Assembly (NCBI GenBank): GCA_030527765.1
Contig: JAUNAE010000015.1
Location: 1-25,103 of the forward strand
Reading direction: 5' to 3'
DNA: 25,103 bases
DNA from: Eubacteriales bacterium
Lineage (GTDB): Bacteria > Bacillota_A > Clostridia > Lachnospirales > Lachnospiraceae
Positions 1 through 9,048 of the stretch are shown here, one piece after another (position 1 is the first letter of the stretch; the number at the start of each line of letters is the position of its first letter). Position numbers and translations under genes: made by a program. The notes below the pieces were generated by a model that did not search any database, had not been told where the DNA came from, and saw only the letters and a program-made list of their open reading frames with translations.

Positions 1-2
1 AA

Positions 3-1886
3 TGCCGGTTCTGTTTCTATTTTCCGGAAAAGGAAAAATATGAAGGTCGTTTTTTTCAGTATCTTTCCCCGGCTCCGGAAGATGAACATGAGAGTGAACA
101 TCTGACAGGAGAAGATGACAAAATTTCGTTTGTTTTGACCCACGGAGGCTATTACGTGGTATCCAATCAAGGCGGTTTTTTGATGGGAACGGATAGTACG
201 AGACTGTACAAAACCAGTGCCAGTACAGCAGAGTTCGGAAGAGTTGTTGCTCAAAGAATCTATGGATTTACACATCGGCCTTTCGGATATGTATTTGGAG
301 GAAGCGGCGGAAGTTTTAAGACAATCAGCTGTATGGAGATGACAGAAGGTGTCTGGGATGGAGGCGTTCCTTATGTAGTTGCAAATCCAATGGCAACACC
401 GAATGTTTTTGCACCGCGAGTGCGGGCGATGAGAGTGTTGGGCGAGGAAGGCATCGCAAGGGTGATAGATAATATGGAGCCGGGAGGAAGCGGAGACTTT
501 CTGGAAGGTTTGAATGAGGAGCAGAGAGAGATTCTATCCGAGACTACCCGAATGGGATTTCCGAAGAGAGGATGGTTCACAGCCCCCACGATGGGAGACG
601 GCTCACTGATGGTGCTGGTACCATACCTGTATCAAGTGTATCCTCAGTACTTTGAAGATTTCTGGACGAAGGAAGGATTTGAGGGGGCAAATCCGGACAG
701 CAGTGAGGCGAAGGCGCGTGTACGGTTTGAGACTACGGTATCAGAGCTCATTCAGCCCAAAAGAAAAGAGGCGGAAGAGTACACCAGCGTGGATAACAGC
801 TGGGTTAATACAATGATCGGAAACAATGACACGCCCAGAATACGAATGAAGGAAATTCCGCAGGAAAATGCATATTTGTTTCATTGCCGCATCAGAGTGT
901 TAAGCGGAAAGGCTGCGGGCAGAGAATGTGCAGTTGACACAATTGAGAACGGTGTCATTACCGTGAGCAGTGCTTTTGATGGAAGTAACATGACAGACGC
1001 ATTCCCGGGTCTTGCGGTGGGGGATAAAATATTAATTGATAACAGTGATTACCTTGCGATGCAGACTTTTCAGCGTCATCAGATTCCGGATGAGACATAT
1101 CATGTATATGATCAATATCGGAATGAGGATGGCACTTTGAAATATCCGCAGCTGCCGATGCTGCTGGCTCCTATGATTGCAATGAGCGGCGGGGGCAGTG
1201 TTCCGACGGGAGACATTCATGGAAAAGTGATTACCTTGTGCTCCATTCTGGATGAAAGTGCCTTTGCCTGGCATGGAGATTGGTACCGGGAGGCTGTGAG
1301 ACGTCATTTGGGAAGCGAGACAGACCGGAAATTCCGATTGTATTATCAGGATAACTGTCTTCACAATGATGTGGCCGGATTTCTTGCAGATCCCCAGCAT
1401 GAAGTGGACTATGTGGGAATGCTGCACCAGGCTTTGTTGGACCTCGCAGCATGGTGTGAACAGGGAATTGAGCCGGTACCGGATACGAATTATCAGGTCG
1501 TGGACGGGCAGGTGGAAGTTCCGGAGAATGCTCATGAAAGAGGCGGCCTCCAGCCGGTTGTACATGCCCTTGCAGAGAATGAGCGCTGTGTGAGAGTAAA
1601 AGTCGGTGAGCCGGTACATTTTACCGCCAGAATTGATGCGCCCGCCGGTGCCGGAGAAATAACCGCAGCTGCATGGGATTACGAAAGAACGAATGACTTT
1701 TCCCATGAGGAGAATCTGGAGTTATCCGAGGACGGCAGATCCGCAATGGTAAGGACAGAACATATCTTTACAAAAAAAGGAGTTTACTTTCCTGTAATCA
1801 AAGTCAAAAGTAATCGAAATGGAAAACAGGATATTTACACGCAGTGTAAAAATCTGGATCGCGTTCGGGTAATTGTGGAAGAATGA
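3..1886 (+). CDS. Alpha/beta-hydrolase-like protein with C-terminal PKD-like domain (5' truncated)
   Basis: The reading frame is open from the first bases of the window to TGA at 1884-1886 (627 codons visible), so the start lies upstream; the in-frame TTG at 135 has no ribosome binding site and is not the start. A glycine-rich nucleophile-elbow-like motif GGSGGS (Ser codon 303-305), followed by a WDGGVPYV segment, resembles the GxSxG region of tannase/feruloyl-esterase-type alpha/beta hydrolases. The last ~100 residues look like a PKD-type beta sandwich: a WDYERTNDF strand and an HIFTKKGVYFPVIKV strand resemble the WDFGDG and YxxxGxYxVxLxV pattern. The downstream neighbours are a glycosidase and a nucleoside-hydrolase homologue, which suggests removal of an ester or other group from a glycan or glycoside. 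No export signal can be judged because the N-terminus is missing. The fold is inferred from short motifs; substrate is unknown. Confidence 0.6.
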   Translation, partial: CRFCFYFPEKEKYEGRFFQYLSPAPEDEHESEHLTGEDDKISFVLTHGGYYVVSNQGGFLMGTDSTRLYKTSASTAEFGRVVAQRIYGFTHRPFGYVFGGSGGSFKTISCMEMTEGVWDGGVPYVVANPMATPNVFAPRVRAMRVLGEEGIARVIDNMEPGGSGDFLEGLNEEQREILSETTRMGFPKRGWFTAPTMGDGSLMVLVPYLYQVYPQYFEDFWTKEGFEGANPDSSEAKARVRFETTVSELIQPKRKEAEEYTSVDNSWVNTMIGNNDTPRIRMKEIPQENAYLFHCRIRVLSGKAAGRECAVDTIENGVITVSSAFDGSNMTDAFPGLAVGDKILIDNSDYLAMQTFQRHQIPDETYHVYDQYRNEDGTLKYPQLPMLLAPMIAMSGGGSVPTGDIHGKVITLCSILDESAFAWHGDWYREAVRRHLGSETDRKFRLYYQDNCLHNDVAGFLADPQHEVDYVGMLHQALLDLAAWCEQGIEPVPDTNYQVVDGQVEVPENAHERGGLQPVVHALAENERCVRVKVGEPVHFTARIDAPAGAGEITAAAWDYERTNDFSHEENLELSEDGRSAMVRTEHIFTKKGVYFPVIKVKSNRNGKQDIYTQCKNLDRVRVIVEE

Positions 1887-1934
1887 AGAAAAATGAGAAT
1901 GCGGACAGAAGAAATGATGCGGAAGAATGATAGA

Positions 1935-1941
1935 AAAGGAG
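1935..1941 (+). promoter_or_regulatory. Ribosome binding site fixing the start of the DUF5060 glycosidase
   Basis: AAAGGAG lies 9 bases before ATG at 1951. The in-frame ATG at 1927 lies before this site and has no comparable site of its own, so 1951 is preferred. Confidence 0.75.
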
Positions 1942-1950
1942 AGTATTAGA

Positions 1951-3495
1951 ATGCAGAAGATCAGAAAATGGGAAATGTTTGAGCTTTCTTTTGAAGGAAA
2001 AACAGAAGGAAATCCATTCACAGATTATGAAATTTGGGGAGAGTTTACAGGAGCAGAAGGCACCAAACTCGTACGGGGATTCTACGACGGAGAAGGAATT
2101 TACCGTGTTCGATTTATGCCGGGACAGGAAGGTACTTACAGCTACCGGGTATACGGAACTGCGATTGGTGAAGAAGAGAAAAAAGGAACATTCGAAGTAA
2201 CAGAAGCACGAAAGGACAATCATGGTCCTGTACGTGTGGCGAATGAAACCAGTTTTTGCTATGAGGATGGAACGCCATATCATTCCATTGGAACAACATG
2301 TTATGCATGGGTCAATCAGTCTGAAGAACTTCAGAAACAGACTCTGGAAACATTGAAAAACAGCTCTTTTAATAAGATCCGATTCTGTATTTTTCCAAAA
2401 TATTACCGCTTCAATGAGTATGAACCGATCACTTATCCTTATGTAAGAGGAGTGGAGAGAGGTCAGAACGAAGAGAGAAAAAATAAGAACATTAATTTTC
2501 CGTTTCCGACGACAAGAGAGCCGGAAGATGTGAGAGATTTTGATCTGTTTACGTTTAACACAGAACATTTTCAGCGCTTTGATCAGAGAATTCAGGAACT
2601 GGCAGAGTTGGGAATTGAAGCAGATATTATTATCTTTCACCCGTATGATAAATGGGGCTTCACATCTATGAGTAAAGAGGCAAATGAACTCTACCTGCGG
2701 TATCTGGTTGCCAGATTTGGAGCCTACCATAATGTATGGTGGTCTATGGCAAATGAGTATGACCTTATGGGATGGCCGATTGAAGAGTGGGGTGAGTATG
2801 GCCGTCTGGTACGAAAAGAGGATCCGTATGGACATCTTTGTTCGGTTCACAACTGTATGAAGTTTTATGACTATCGAGAGGATTGGATCACCCACTGCAG
2901 CATGCAGAGAATTGATTACTATCGTCATGTAGAGGAGACAGAACAATTCATCGCAGCCTATGGCAAACCGGTTGTCTGGGATGAGATTGTTTATGAAGGA
3001 AATATTGACATGGGCTGGGGAAATATTTCCGGACAGGAAATGGTGAGACGTTTCTGGGAAACGGTACTTCGCGGAGGCTATCCGGGACATGGAGAAACAT
3101 TTGTACATCCGGATGATATTCTCTGGTGGTCCCACGGTGGAGTGCTTCACGGAGAAAGTGAGCCTCGCTTCCGTTTCTTAAAAAAGATCTGGGATGAAGT
3201 TCCTGGAGGGCAATTAAAACGAGGAGAAGGAATGTTTGACGAAGTGGTTGGTATTCCGGCTTCTGAGGAAAAACATATGTCTATGGAATATACAACCTGG
3301 TGCAGTCAGGAAATTTATTATTACGGTTTTGGAAGACCTTCATATAAGTATTTGAATCTTCCGGAGGAAGACTATAAAGTTGAAGTGATTGATACATGGA
3401 ATATGACGATTCAGGATGCGGGAATTCATCATGGCGAGACAAAGATTGAACTTCCGGGCCATGAATGGATGGCGATTCGAATCACAAGAGTATGA
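1951..3495 (+). CDS. DUF5060/DUF4038-type glycoside hydrolase (GH140-like)
   Basis: This 514-residue cytoplasmic protein has no signal peptide. Residues ~1-75 match the DUF5060 beta-sandwich pattern (KWEMFELSF, then GFYDGEGIYRVRFMPGQEG). Residues ~90-430 look like the DUF4038/apiosidase-like (GH140) TIM barrel (DGTPYHSIGTTCYAWVN; LETLKNSSFNKIRFCIFPK). Two glutamates sit at expected clan-A positions: Glu269 in WWSMANEYD (acid/base) and Glu345 in KPVVWDEIVYEGN (nucleophile). The C-terminus (~430-514) resembles the small beta domain often annotated DUF5605. Members of these families cleave side chains of complex plant or host glycans; the true substrate here is unknown. It starts 64 bases after the upstream hydrolase and is followed after 14 bases by the nucleoside-hydrolase gene, consistent with one operon. 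A cytoplasmic enzyme implies imported oligosaccharides. Confidence 0.82.
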   Translation: MQKIRKWEMFELSFEGKTEGNPFTDYEIWGEFTGAEGTKLVRGFYDGEGIYRVRFMPGQEGTYSYRVYGTAIGEEEKKGTFEVTEARKDNHGPVRVANETSFCYEDGTPYHSIGTTCYAWVNQSEELQKQTLETLKNSSFNKIRFCIFPKYYRFNEYEPITYPYVRGVERGQNEERKNKNINFPFPTTREPEDVRDFDLFTFNTEHFQRFDQRIQELAELGIEADIIIFHPYDKWGFTSMSKEANELYLRYLVARFGAYHNVWWSMANEYDLMGWPIEEWGEYGRLVRKEDPYGHLCSVHNCMKFYDYREDWITHCSMQRIDYYRHVEETEQFIAAYGKPVVWDEIVYEGNIDMGWGNISGQEMVRRFWETVLRGGYPGHGETFVHPDDILWWSHGGVLHGESEPRFRFLKKIWDEVPGGQLKRGEGMFDEVVGIPASEEKHMSMEYTTWCSQEIYYYGFGRPSYKYLNLPEEDYKVEVIDTWNMTIQDAGIHHGETKIELPGHEWMAIRITRV

Positions 3496-3509
3496 TAAAG
3501 GAGAAACAG

Positions 3510-4403
3510 ATGAATTATCATTTTACAGTGCCGGACTATAAAAAGGTGAGGGTGATTCTTGACAGTGACACAGCAAATGAAGCAGATGATCCCTTTGCCA
3601 TTGTGCATGCTCTTTTGAGTCCGAAGATGATGGTGAAAGGAATTGTGGCAGAGCACTATGGGGAAGAGAACTCCATGGAAGCCAGTTATGAGGCAATTCA
3701 GAAGCTTGTGGCAGTTATGAAAAATGATACTCCGGTTTTTCGTGGCGAGGAATTTCCGTTTTCTGAGGAAAAAGCATCATCTGAAGGCGTGCAGTTTATG
3801 ATTGAAGAGGCAAGGAAAGAGGAAAAATATCCTTTATACATTCTGTGTATGGGAGCATTGACCAACGTGGCAAGAGCATTGCAGACTGCTCCGGATATTG
3901 CGGAGAAGGTGACCGTTGTGACGATTGGCGGACGTCCCTATACAGATTGTTCAGATGCATTCGATGATAACTTCAGAGAATATAACTTTGGGAATGATGT
4001 TGCGGCAGCGAATACCGTACTTATGTCAAAAGCAGAGATCTGGCAGATTCCGGCCAATGTGTACAGTATGGTGAGAATCGGAATTGCAGATCTTCAGCTT
4101 AGACTGGAGGCATGCAAAGAGACCGGCAAATATCTGCTTCGGCAATTGGATGAGTTTAATCAGACGGAGAGAGCTTTCTGGACCACCGGCGAAAGCTGGT
4201 CTCTGGGGGATTCACCTTCAGTAACAGTGGTACTCGATCCGACTTCCGGATATTATCATGTGAGACAGGCATATATGGTAAATGAAGATACCTCTTATGC
4301 AGAGGCGATTGAAGGAAAAAAGATCCGGGTTTATGATTATATCGATAAACATTATTTACTGAGTGATTTTTTTGCAAAACTGACCTTATTTGAACGCAGA
4401 TAA
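3510..4403 (+). CDS. Nucleoside hydrolase family protein (IU-nuc-like)
   Basis: This 297-residue protein belongs to the inosine-uridine nucleoside N-ribohydrolase superfamily. The N-terminal Ca2+/ribose-binding signature is seen as DSDTANEADDPFAI, which has two more residues between the Asp pairs than the classical DTDPGxDD, as in the DTDAxNExDD subgroup. Further family features are GALTNVARAL in the middle and FREYNFGNDVAAANTVL, the region that holds the catalytic-pocket Asn and Asp. The start at 3510 is set by AAAGGAGA at 3497-3504; the longer frame from 3465 overlaps the glycosidase end. Classical members split the N-glycosidic bond of ribonucleosides; diverged members may take other furanosides. 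Linkage to a glycosidase argues for a catabolic role on glycan- or plant-derived compounds, which is inference. A terminator follows. Confidence 0.85.
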   Translation: MNYHFTVPDYKKVRVILDSDTANEADDPFAIVHALLSPKMMVKGIVAEHYGEENSMEASYEAIQKLVAVMKNDTPVFRGEEFPFSEEKASSEGVQFMIEEARKEEKYPLYILCMGALTNVARALQTAPDIAEKVTVVTIGGRPYTDCSDAFDDNFREYNFGNDVAAANTVLMSKAEIWQIPANVYSMVRIGIADLQLRLEACKETGKYLLRQLDEFNQTERAFWTTGESWSLGDSPSVTVVLDPTSGYYHVRQAYMVNEDTSYAEAIEGKKIRVYDYIDKHYLLSDFFAKLTLFERR

Positions 4404-4439
4404 GCTGTGAAGCAGCCTGCATTTATGAGCAAGCAGCAG

Positions 4440-4464
4440 AGCGGATAGCGAATGTCCGCTTTAC
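4440..4464 (+). repeat. Intergenic palindrome, copy 1 of a dispersed family
   Basis: AGCGGA at 4440-4445 pairs with TCCGCT at 4455-4460, with GATAGCGAA in the arm and loop and TTAC after. The GATAGCGAA, TCCGCTT and AC-ending parts recur at 17646-17689 and related forms occur at 13101 and 16596. It lies between the nucleoside hydrolase stop and its terminator. Confidence 0.6.
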
Positions 4465-4482
4465 AGTATGGGGGAATAACAG

Positions 4483-4516
4483 AACGGGGCGGATTCTTAG
4501 GGATTCGCCCCGTTTT
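4483..4516 (+). terminator. Rho-independent terminator of the glycosidase operon
   Basis: AACGGGGCG (4483-4491) pairs with CGCCCCGTT (4506-4514). The stem can extend inward through GATTC/GGATT with wobble pairs, and a short T tract follows. It separates the catabolic operon from the c-di-GMP gene. Confidence 0.8.
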
Positions 4517-4539
4517 CGGTGTTTATTTTCGGAAAATTA

Positions 4540-4548
4540 TGGTAGAAT
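4540..4548 (+). promoter_or_regulatory. Extended -10 promoter of the receiver/EAL gene
   Basis: TGG-TAGAAT is an extended -10 element (TGn plus a 5/6 TATAAT match) about 40 bases before the start codon. No good -35 box is seen at 17 bases. It lies just after the preceding terminator, so this gene is transcribed separately. Confidence 0.6.
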
Positions 4549-4587
4549 ACAAGTAACTATTCAGTATTTTCAGAGTGAGGTGAGGGC

Positions 4588-7500
4588 ATGGATGTGCAGA
4601 AAATCCTGATCGCGGATGAGTCCGAAGAGAATCGGCGAACACTCAAAACAGTTCTTGAGAACAAGTACATGATTTTCGAAGCAGAAGATGGACAGCAGGC
4701 TGTTCAGATTCTGAAAGAACATAAGGATATCAGTCTGCTGATGCTTGATTTGAACATGCCCCAGATGAGCGGATTTGATGTGCTGGATTACTTGAGAACG
4801 TATCAGATGCTCGGAGAACTTCCGGTGGTTGTTGTGACAGGTTCGACAGAACTGGAGGAAGAATTGGAAGCTTTTCAGCATGGGGCTTCCGAGATTGTCC
4901 GGAGACCTTTTGTTCCGGAAGTGATCCGCCGAAGAATTGAGAACCTTATAGAACTTTATAACAGCAGAAGAGAGCTGAGAAGAGAACTGAACCGGGTCAA
5001 ACGATTTGATTCCCTTACCGGACTCTTGAACAGACAGACATTTTTGGCGCACTGTCAACGAATTCTGGATAACACAAAGAAGAAAGAACGCCAGAATTAC
5101 ACAGTGATTTATACGAATATATGTAATTTCAAACTGTACAATGTAGAGAACGGTTCGGAACAGGGAGACCAGGTGCTTCTGGATCTGGCCGCAAAACTCT
5201 GTTCCATTGATCAGAATCTCGTAAGTTCCCGGTTTGGTCAGGATCATTTTGTCATTCTTTCCAGAAATTCCGAGGAACGTATTCAGGCTGCCAGTCAGGC
5301 TGCCTGGGAGCAGTTTCAGCAGGAGTATGGTCATACGGGAATGGAACTGAAGATGGGAAGCTGTCATGTGAGTTCCAAAGAGGACGGTATTCAGGCAGCG
5401 TGTGAATATGCGAAGATCGCCTGTGACAGTATCCGCAATTCTCCTGCCTACTATTGCGCGTATGATCAGGAGATGGATCATCAGATTTCCATCCGTTCCT
5501 ATGTGATTCAGCATCTGGACGAAGCTTTGAAAAATCACCATATTCAGGTGTATTATCAGCCGGTTGTCCGTACCATGAACGGCAAGATCTGCGGTATGGA
5601 AGGACTTGCGAGATGGATTTCTCCGGAGATGGGATTTTTGTCCCCTGGTGATTTCATTCCGACTCTGGAGGACAGTCGTCTGATCAAGAAACTGGATCTT
5701 TATGTCCTGAGAGAGGTTTGCAAAGGTCTGAATGAGATCAGCGATATGGGAAAACCCATTGTTCCGATCTCTATCAATCTCTCCCGAGTGGATTTTCAGG
5801 AAGGTTTATTTGAAGAAGTAGATCATATTGTGCTGGAGAATGGAATTTCCAGAGATATGATTAATATTGAAATTACGGAAACTGCCTTTATGAAGGATCC
5901 GGAGAAGATTTATGCAGAGATTCAGAAGTTCAGGGACGGAGGCTATCAGGTCTGGATGGATGATTTCGGCAGCGGCTATTCTTCTCTGAATGTCCTGCAG
6001 GAGTACACCTTTGATGAGATCAAACTGGATATGAAATTCATGTCCACCTTCGATGAAAAAACAAAGAATATTGTGACTTCGATCATCAGTATGGCGAAGA
6101 GAATCGGAGTTCAGACACTTGCGGAAGGAGTGGAAACCGGAGAACAGTTTCTGTTTCTCAAAGAAATCGGATGCGAGAAGGTGCAGGGATTCTGGATCAG
6201 CAAGCCTCTTTCTACGGAGGCTATTGTGGATCATCCGTATCTCCAGTACGGCAATATGGAACTTCGGGGATGGACTCCTTATTATCAGAGAGTCAGTTCG
6301 GTGAATACCATTACGGACCGCCCGCTGGCTTTGATTGAGTGGGACAAAGAAGAACTTCGCTATTTGTTCGTGAACAAAGAGTATGAGAATGAACTTCTGA
6401 GTACGGGAGTGCCTTCTCTGCAGGCTGCTTATGAAAACATGAATCTGTCTACCTCTTCTCTTAGCAAAGTGTTCCGGGAGTTTATCAGTACCTGTAATAT
6501 GGGCGGGGGAGAGCGATCTCTTGTTTATTCAGTAAGAGACTGTTTTATCCGCGTGAGTGCCATCTGTGTTGCAGAGCATAAGGGCTTCAAGACCTTCCAG
6601 GTTGGAATTGTGAATCTGACGGGAATGGAAACGGAGAAGCAGCGGGAAAAGATGGATCGGATCGGCCGGAGAATGTTCGGATTCTTTGATACCGTTCTGG
6701 AGACGGATTTGACATCCGGCGTAGTGGAAATTCTTCAGAAGGGGGATTACAACCGGGAAATCAGAGCACTTTCCGGAGATAAATTTGAGAGTATCGGAGA
6801 GGCTCAGGAAGCTTTTGAACAGCTGGTTCACCCGAATGAACTGGAAAACTTCCGGGAATTCACGAATACCGCAACCCTCAAAGAACGTCTGGAGCAGGAA
6901 AAGCGTCCGTATCTTACCAACTTTTTCAGAACCAAAATTCATAACGGTGCCTATGTCTGGAAGACACACACCCTTCAGTACCTTGCGGAGACGAACAAGG
7001 TCATTTATGCCAGCAGGTACGTTCCGATTCTGGAGGAGGATGTGATTCGGAAAGTTGCACCGGAGTATTATACAGAAACTTCAGCACTTGGCAGCAGTAT
7101 CGGCAACTGGATCAAACAGGGAATTATCAATTCCAGTACCATTAATATGTTCTGGAAGGATACAGAGAGACGATTTGTGGGAGCAAACAGCAGCTTCCTC
7201 CGCACCTACGGTTTCCGGGATGTTTCTGAAATCATCGGAAAGACCGATGAGGATATGGGATGGCATATCGATAACGCCCCCTTTGCGGAGGATGAGAGAA
7301 GAGTCCTGGAGCAGGGTGCGGTTATGGCGAATCGACAAGGAACCTGTATTATTCAGGGTGTCGTCCGCAATATTATTGCGACGAAGGAACCGATCTACGA
7401 AAAAGGCAAAATTGTCGGTATGGTCGGATATTTCCAGGATGTGGAAGCCTTGACCGAAAATTCCAGCCATATACAGTCGGTAGGAGTCCGGGACAATGTG

Positions 7501-8895
7501 ACCGGCCTGATGTCTCCGAGAGGCATGGTAAATGTTCTGGCAGGGTATCTTGAGGAATGGCAGCTGTATCAGCAGAATTTTGCCATTGTCCGTATTGTGA
7601 TTCCTGCTTATAAGCAATCAGTGCTGACTTATGGAGAAGAGATTGCAAGAGAGATGATCTCCGATATGGGTCAGATGATTGCGGAGGAAGCAGGGCATAT
7701 TGCAAGCTGTGCAAGACTGTACGGCGGCAAATTCATTGTCCTGATGAAATGCCGGGGCAGGGAAATTCCGGAGCGGTTTGTGGAAAATCTCCGGAAAAGA
7801 TTTCTGAATGTGCATAAACTGGCGGGAAATCACGTGACGATCAATCCACAGATGGATATTGTCTATGCCGAGGAGAAAGATTCCCTCAATTCTCTGGTGG
7901 AATATATTGTTGAGGGAACTCTTGCAGACCGGATGACATCCCATACGATGCACAGTGAACAGAAAGAGTTGGAAGAGTGGATTCGGGAGAATCAGGAATT
8001 CGATGAAGAACGGAAGAAAAGTATTACGGAGATGTATGAGGAGTACTTGAATTACACCCAGGTTCTCCAGATTCAGGAGTTCAGAAGTCACGCATGGAGC
8101 GAGAGACTTCCGGTTGTTTTGGGCTTCCAGATGAATCTTCTTCACAGTCTGACCAATCTTTATTTGTCCATCCATATCGTCAATATAAAATCCGGTTCCT
8201 TTATGCGGCTTGTGTGCCAGGAGTACATTTCGGAAGTTTTGAAATCTATCACAGATGCCCAGGAAGCGTTTGATGAGGTTACGAGAGTTTTGGTGAAACC
8301 GGAATTTCGGCAGGGAATGAAGGAATTTCTGGATCTTAGCACTCTCTCAGACCGTATTGGAGAGGAATCTGTGATCTCCTTTGACTACGATGGAACCCAT
8401 ATGGGATGGTGCAGAGGATTTTTTATTCCGGTCAGTCGAAATGCAGATGGAAGTGTGCGGGAGGTTCTGTTTCTGACACAGTACATTGATGATGAGAAGA
8501 AGCGGGAAGAGAAGCTGAAGGAACTTCTGGAATTCAAGCTTGCCGATATCTGGAATACCTATGAAAATCTGGAAGAACTTTTCTACGCGGCAGATATGGA
8601 TACCTTTGACCTGATCTATATGAACCGTAAGGCGAGAGAAACCTGTGGAAAGAGTTCCTGGGATGAGGTACGGGGGTATAAGTGCTATGAGCTGATTCAG
8701 GGAAAAGATGCTCCCTGCGAATTCTGCACGAACCGGTATCTGACAGAAGGAAAGCCTATGGAATATGATTACTATAACGCAAATCATGGCACGACCATGC
8801 ATGTGCGTGATCAGAAAATTGTTCACAATCAGAGAAACATCCGCATTGAGCATGCGGTGGAGATTCCATCGGGCGGTACTAAGAACATAGATTGA
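4588..8895 (+). CDS. Response regulator/c-di-GMP phosphodiesterase with degenerate GGDEF, EAL and multiple PAS domains
   Basis: This 1435-residue soluble protein has no membrane segments. Residues 1-120 form a receiver domain: acidic pair Asp10/Glu11, phosphoacceptor Asp54 in LMLDLNMP, Thr84. The usual Lys before the conserved Pro is Arg106. Residues 138-295 form a GGDEF domain (DSLTGLLNR) whose active-site loop reads RFGQDHF, so cyclase activity is unlikely. Residues 305-545 form an EAL domain with the expected catalytic and metal ligands: Glu338 (EGL variant), Asn397, Glu428, Asp458/459, Lys479, Glu513, Gln533. It therefore probably hydrolyses c-di-GMP. Three PAS-like stretches follow (~565-690, ~695-820, ~845-960), then a second eroded GGDEF-like domain (~965-1100; RDNVTGLMSP, RLYGGKF). 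The C-terminal PAS-like part (~1330-1435) carries CYELIQ and CEFC cysteines. Start is ATG 4588 after AGGTGAG. No partner histidine kinase is in the window. Confidence 0.9.
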   Translation: MDVQKILIADESEENRRTLKTVLENKYMIFEAEDGQQAVQILKEHKDISLLMLDLNMPQMSGFDVLDYLRTYQMLGELPVVVVTGSTELEEELEAFQHGASEIVRRPFVPEVIRRRIENLIELYNSRRELRRELNRVKRFDSLTGLLNRQTFLAHCQRILDNTKKKERQNYTVIYTNICNFKLYNVENGSEQGDQVLLDLAAKLCSIDQNLVSSRFGQDHFVILSRNSEERIQAASQAAWEQFQQEYGHTGMELKMGSCHVSSKEDGIQAACEYAKIACDSIRNSPAYYCAYDQEMDHQISIRSYVIQHLDEALKNHHIQVYYQPVVRTMNGKICGMEGLARWISPEMGFLSPGDFIPTLEDSRLIKKLDLYVLREVCKGLNEISDMGKPIVPISINLSRVDFQEGLFEEVDHIVLENGISRDMINIEITETAFMKDPEKIYAEIQKFRDGGYQVWMDDFGSGYSSLNVLQEYTFDEIKLDMKFMSTFDEKTKNIVTSIISMAKRIGVQTLAEGVETGEQFLFLKEIGCEKVQGFWISKPLSTEAIVDHPYLQYGNMELRGWTPYYQRVSSVNTITDRPLALIEWDKEELRYLFVNKEYENELLSTGVPSLQAAYENMNLSTSSLSKVFREFISTCNMGGGERSLVYSVRDCFIRVSAICVAEHKGFKTFQVGIVNLTGMETEKQREKMDRIGRRMFGFFDTVLETDLTSGVVEILQKGDYNREIRALSGDKFESIGEAQEAFEQLVHPNELENFREFTNTATLKERLEQEKRPYLTNFFRTKIHNGAYVWKTHTLQYLAETNKVIYASRYVPILEEDVIRKVAPEYYTETSALGSSIGNWIKQGIINSSTINMFWKDTERRFVGANSSFLRTYGFRDVSEIIGKTDEDMGWHIDNAPFAEDERRVLEQGAVMANRQGTCIIQGVVRNIIATKEPIYEKGKIVGMVGYFQDVEALTENSSHIQSVGVRDNVTGLMSPRGMVNVLAGYLEEWQLYQQNFAIVRIVIPAYKQSVLTYGEEIAREMISDMGQMIAEEAGHIASCARLYGGKFIVLMKCRGREIPERFVENLRKRFLNVHKLAGNHVTINPQMDIVYAEEKDSLNSLVEYIVEGTLADRMTSHTMHSEQKELEEWIRENQEFDEERKKSITEMYEEYLNYTQVLQIQEFRSHAWSERLPVVLGFQMNLLHSLTNLYLSIHIVNIKSGSFMRLVCQEYISEVLKSITDAQEAFDEVTRVLVKPEFRQGMKEFLDLSTLSDRIGEESVISFDYDGTHMGWCRGFFIPVSRNADGSVREVLFLTQYIDDEKKREEKLKELLEFKLADIWNTYENLEELFYAADMDTFDLIYMNRKARETCGKSSWDEVRGYKCYELIQGKDAPCEFCTNRYLTEGKPMEYDYYNANHGTTMHVRDQKIVHNQRNIRIEHAVEIPSGGTKNID

Positions 8896-8966
8896 AATTC
8901 AGGGTTATAGGACAAAACAGGTTGATAGATGAATCCTGAAGATTTACAATATGAAAAACTTATAAC

Positions 8967-9007
8967 AAAAAAAGATGCGGCGGATCAGCTCCGTTCGCAT
9001 CTTTTTT
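8967..9007. terminator. Bidirectional terminator between convergent genes
   Basis: A7 then GATGCG (8973-8978) pairs with CGCATC (8996-9001), followed by T6; CGGA and TCCG extend the stem inside. The A tract on one side and T tract on the other let it end both the c-di-GMP gene (plus) and the kinase-like gene (minus). Confidence 0.9.
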
Positions 9008-9048
9008 ATTCACAGGAAACATCGTTCCTTTAAATTTTTATAGAATCC

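Noticed and set aside
1804..3150. 448-codon minus-strand frame opposite the glycosidase
   Set aside because: Antisense to a recognised protein, composition rich in Phe/Ser/Cys/Ile, no domain features.
4570..5541. 323-codon minus-strand frame opposite the receiver/GGDEF region
   Set aside because: Antisense shadow of a strongly supported coding region.
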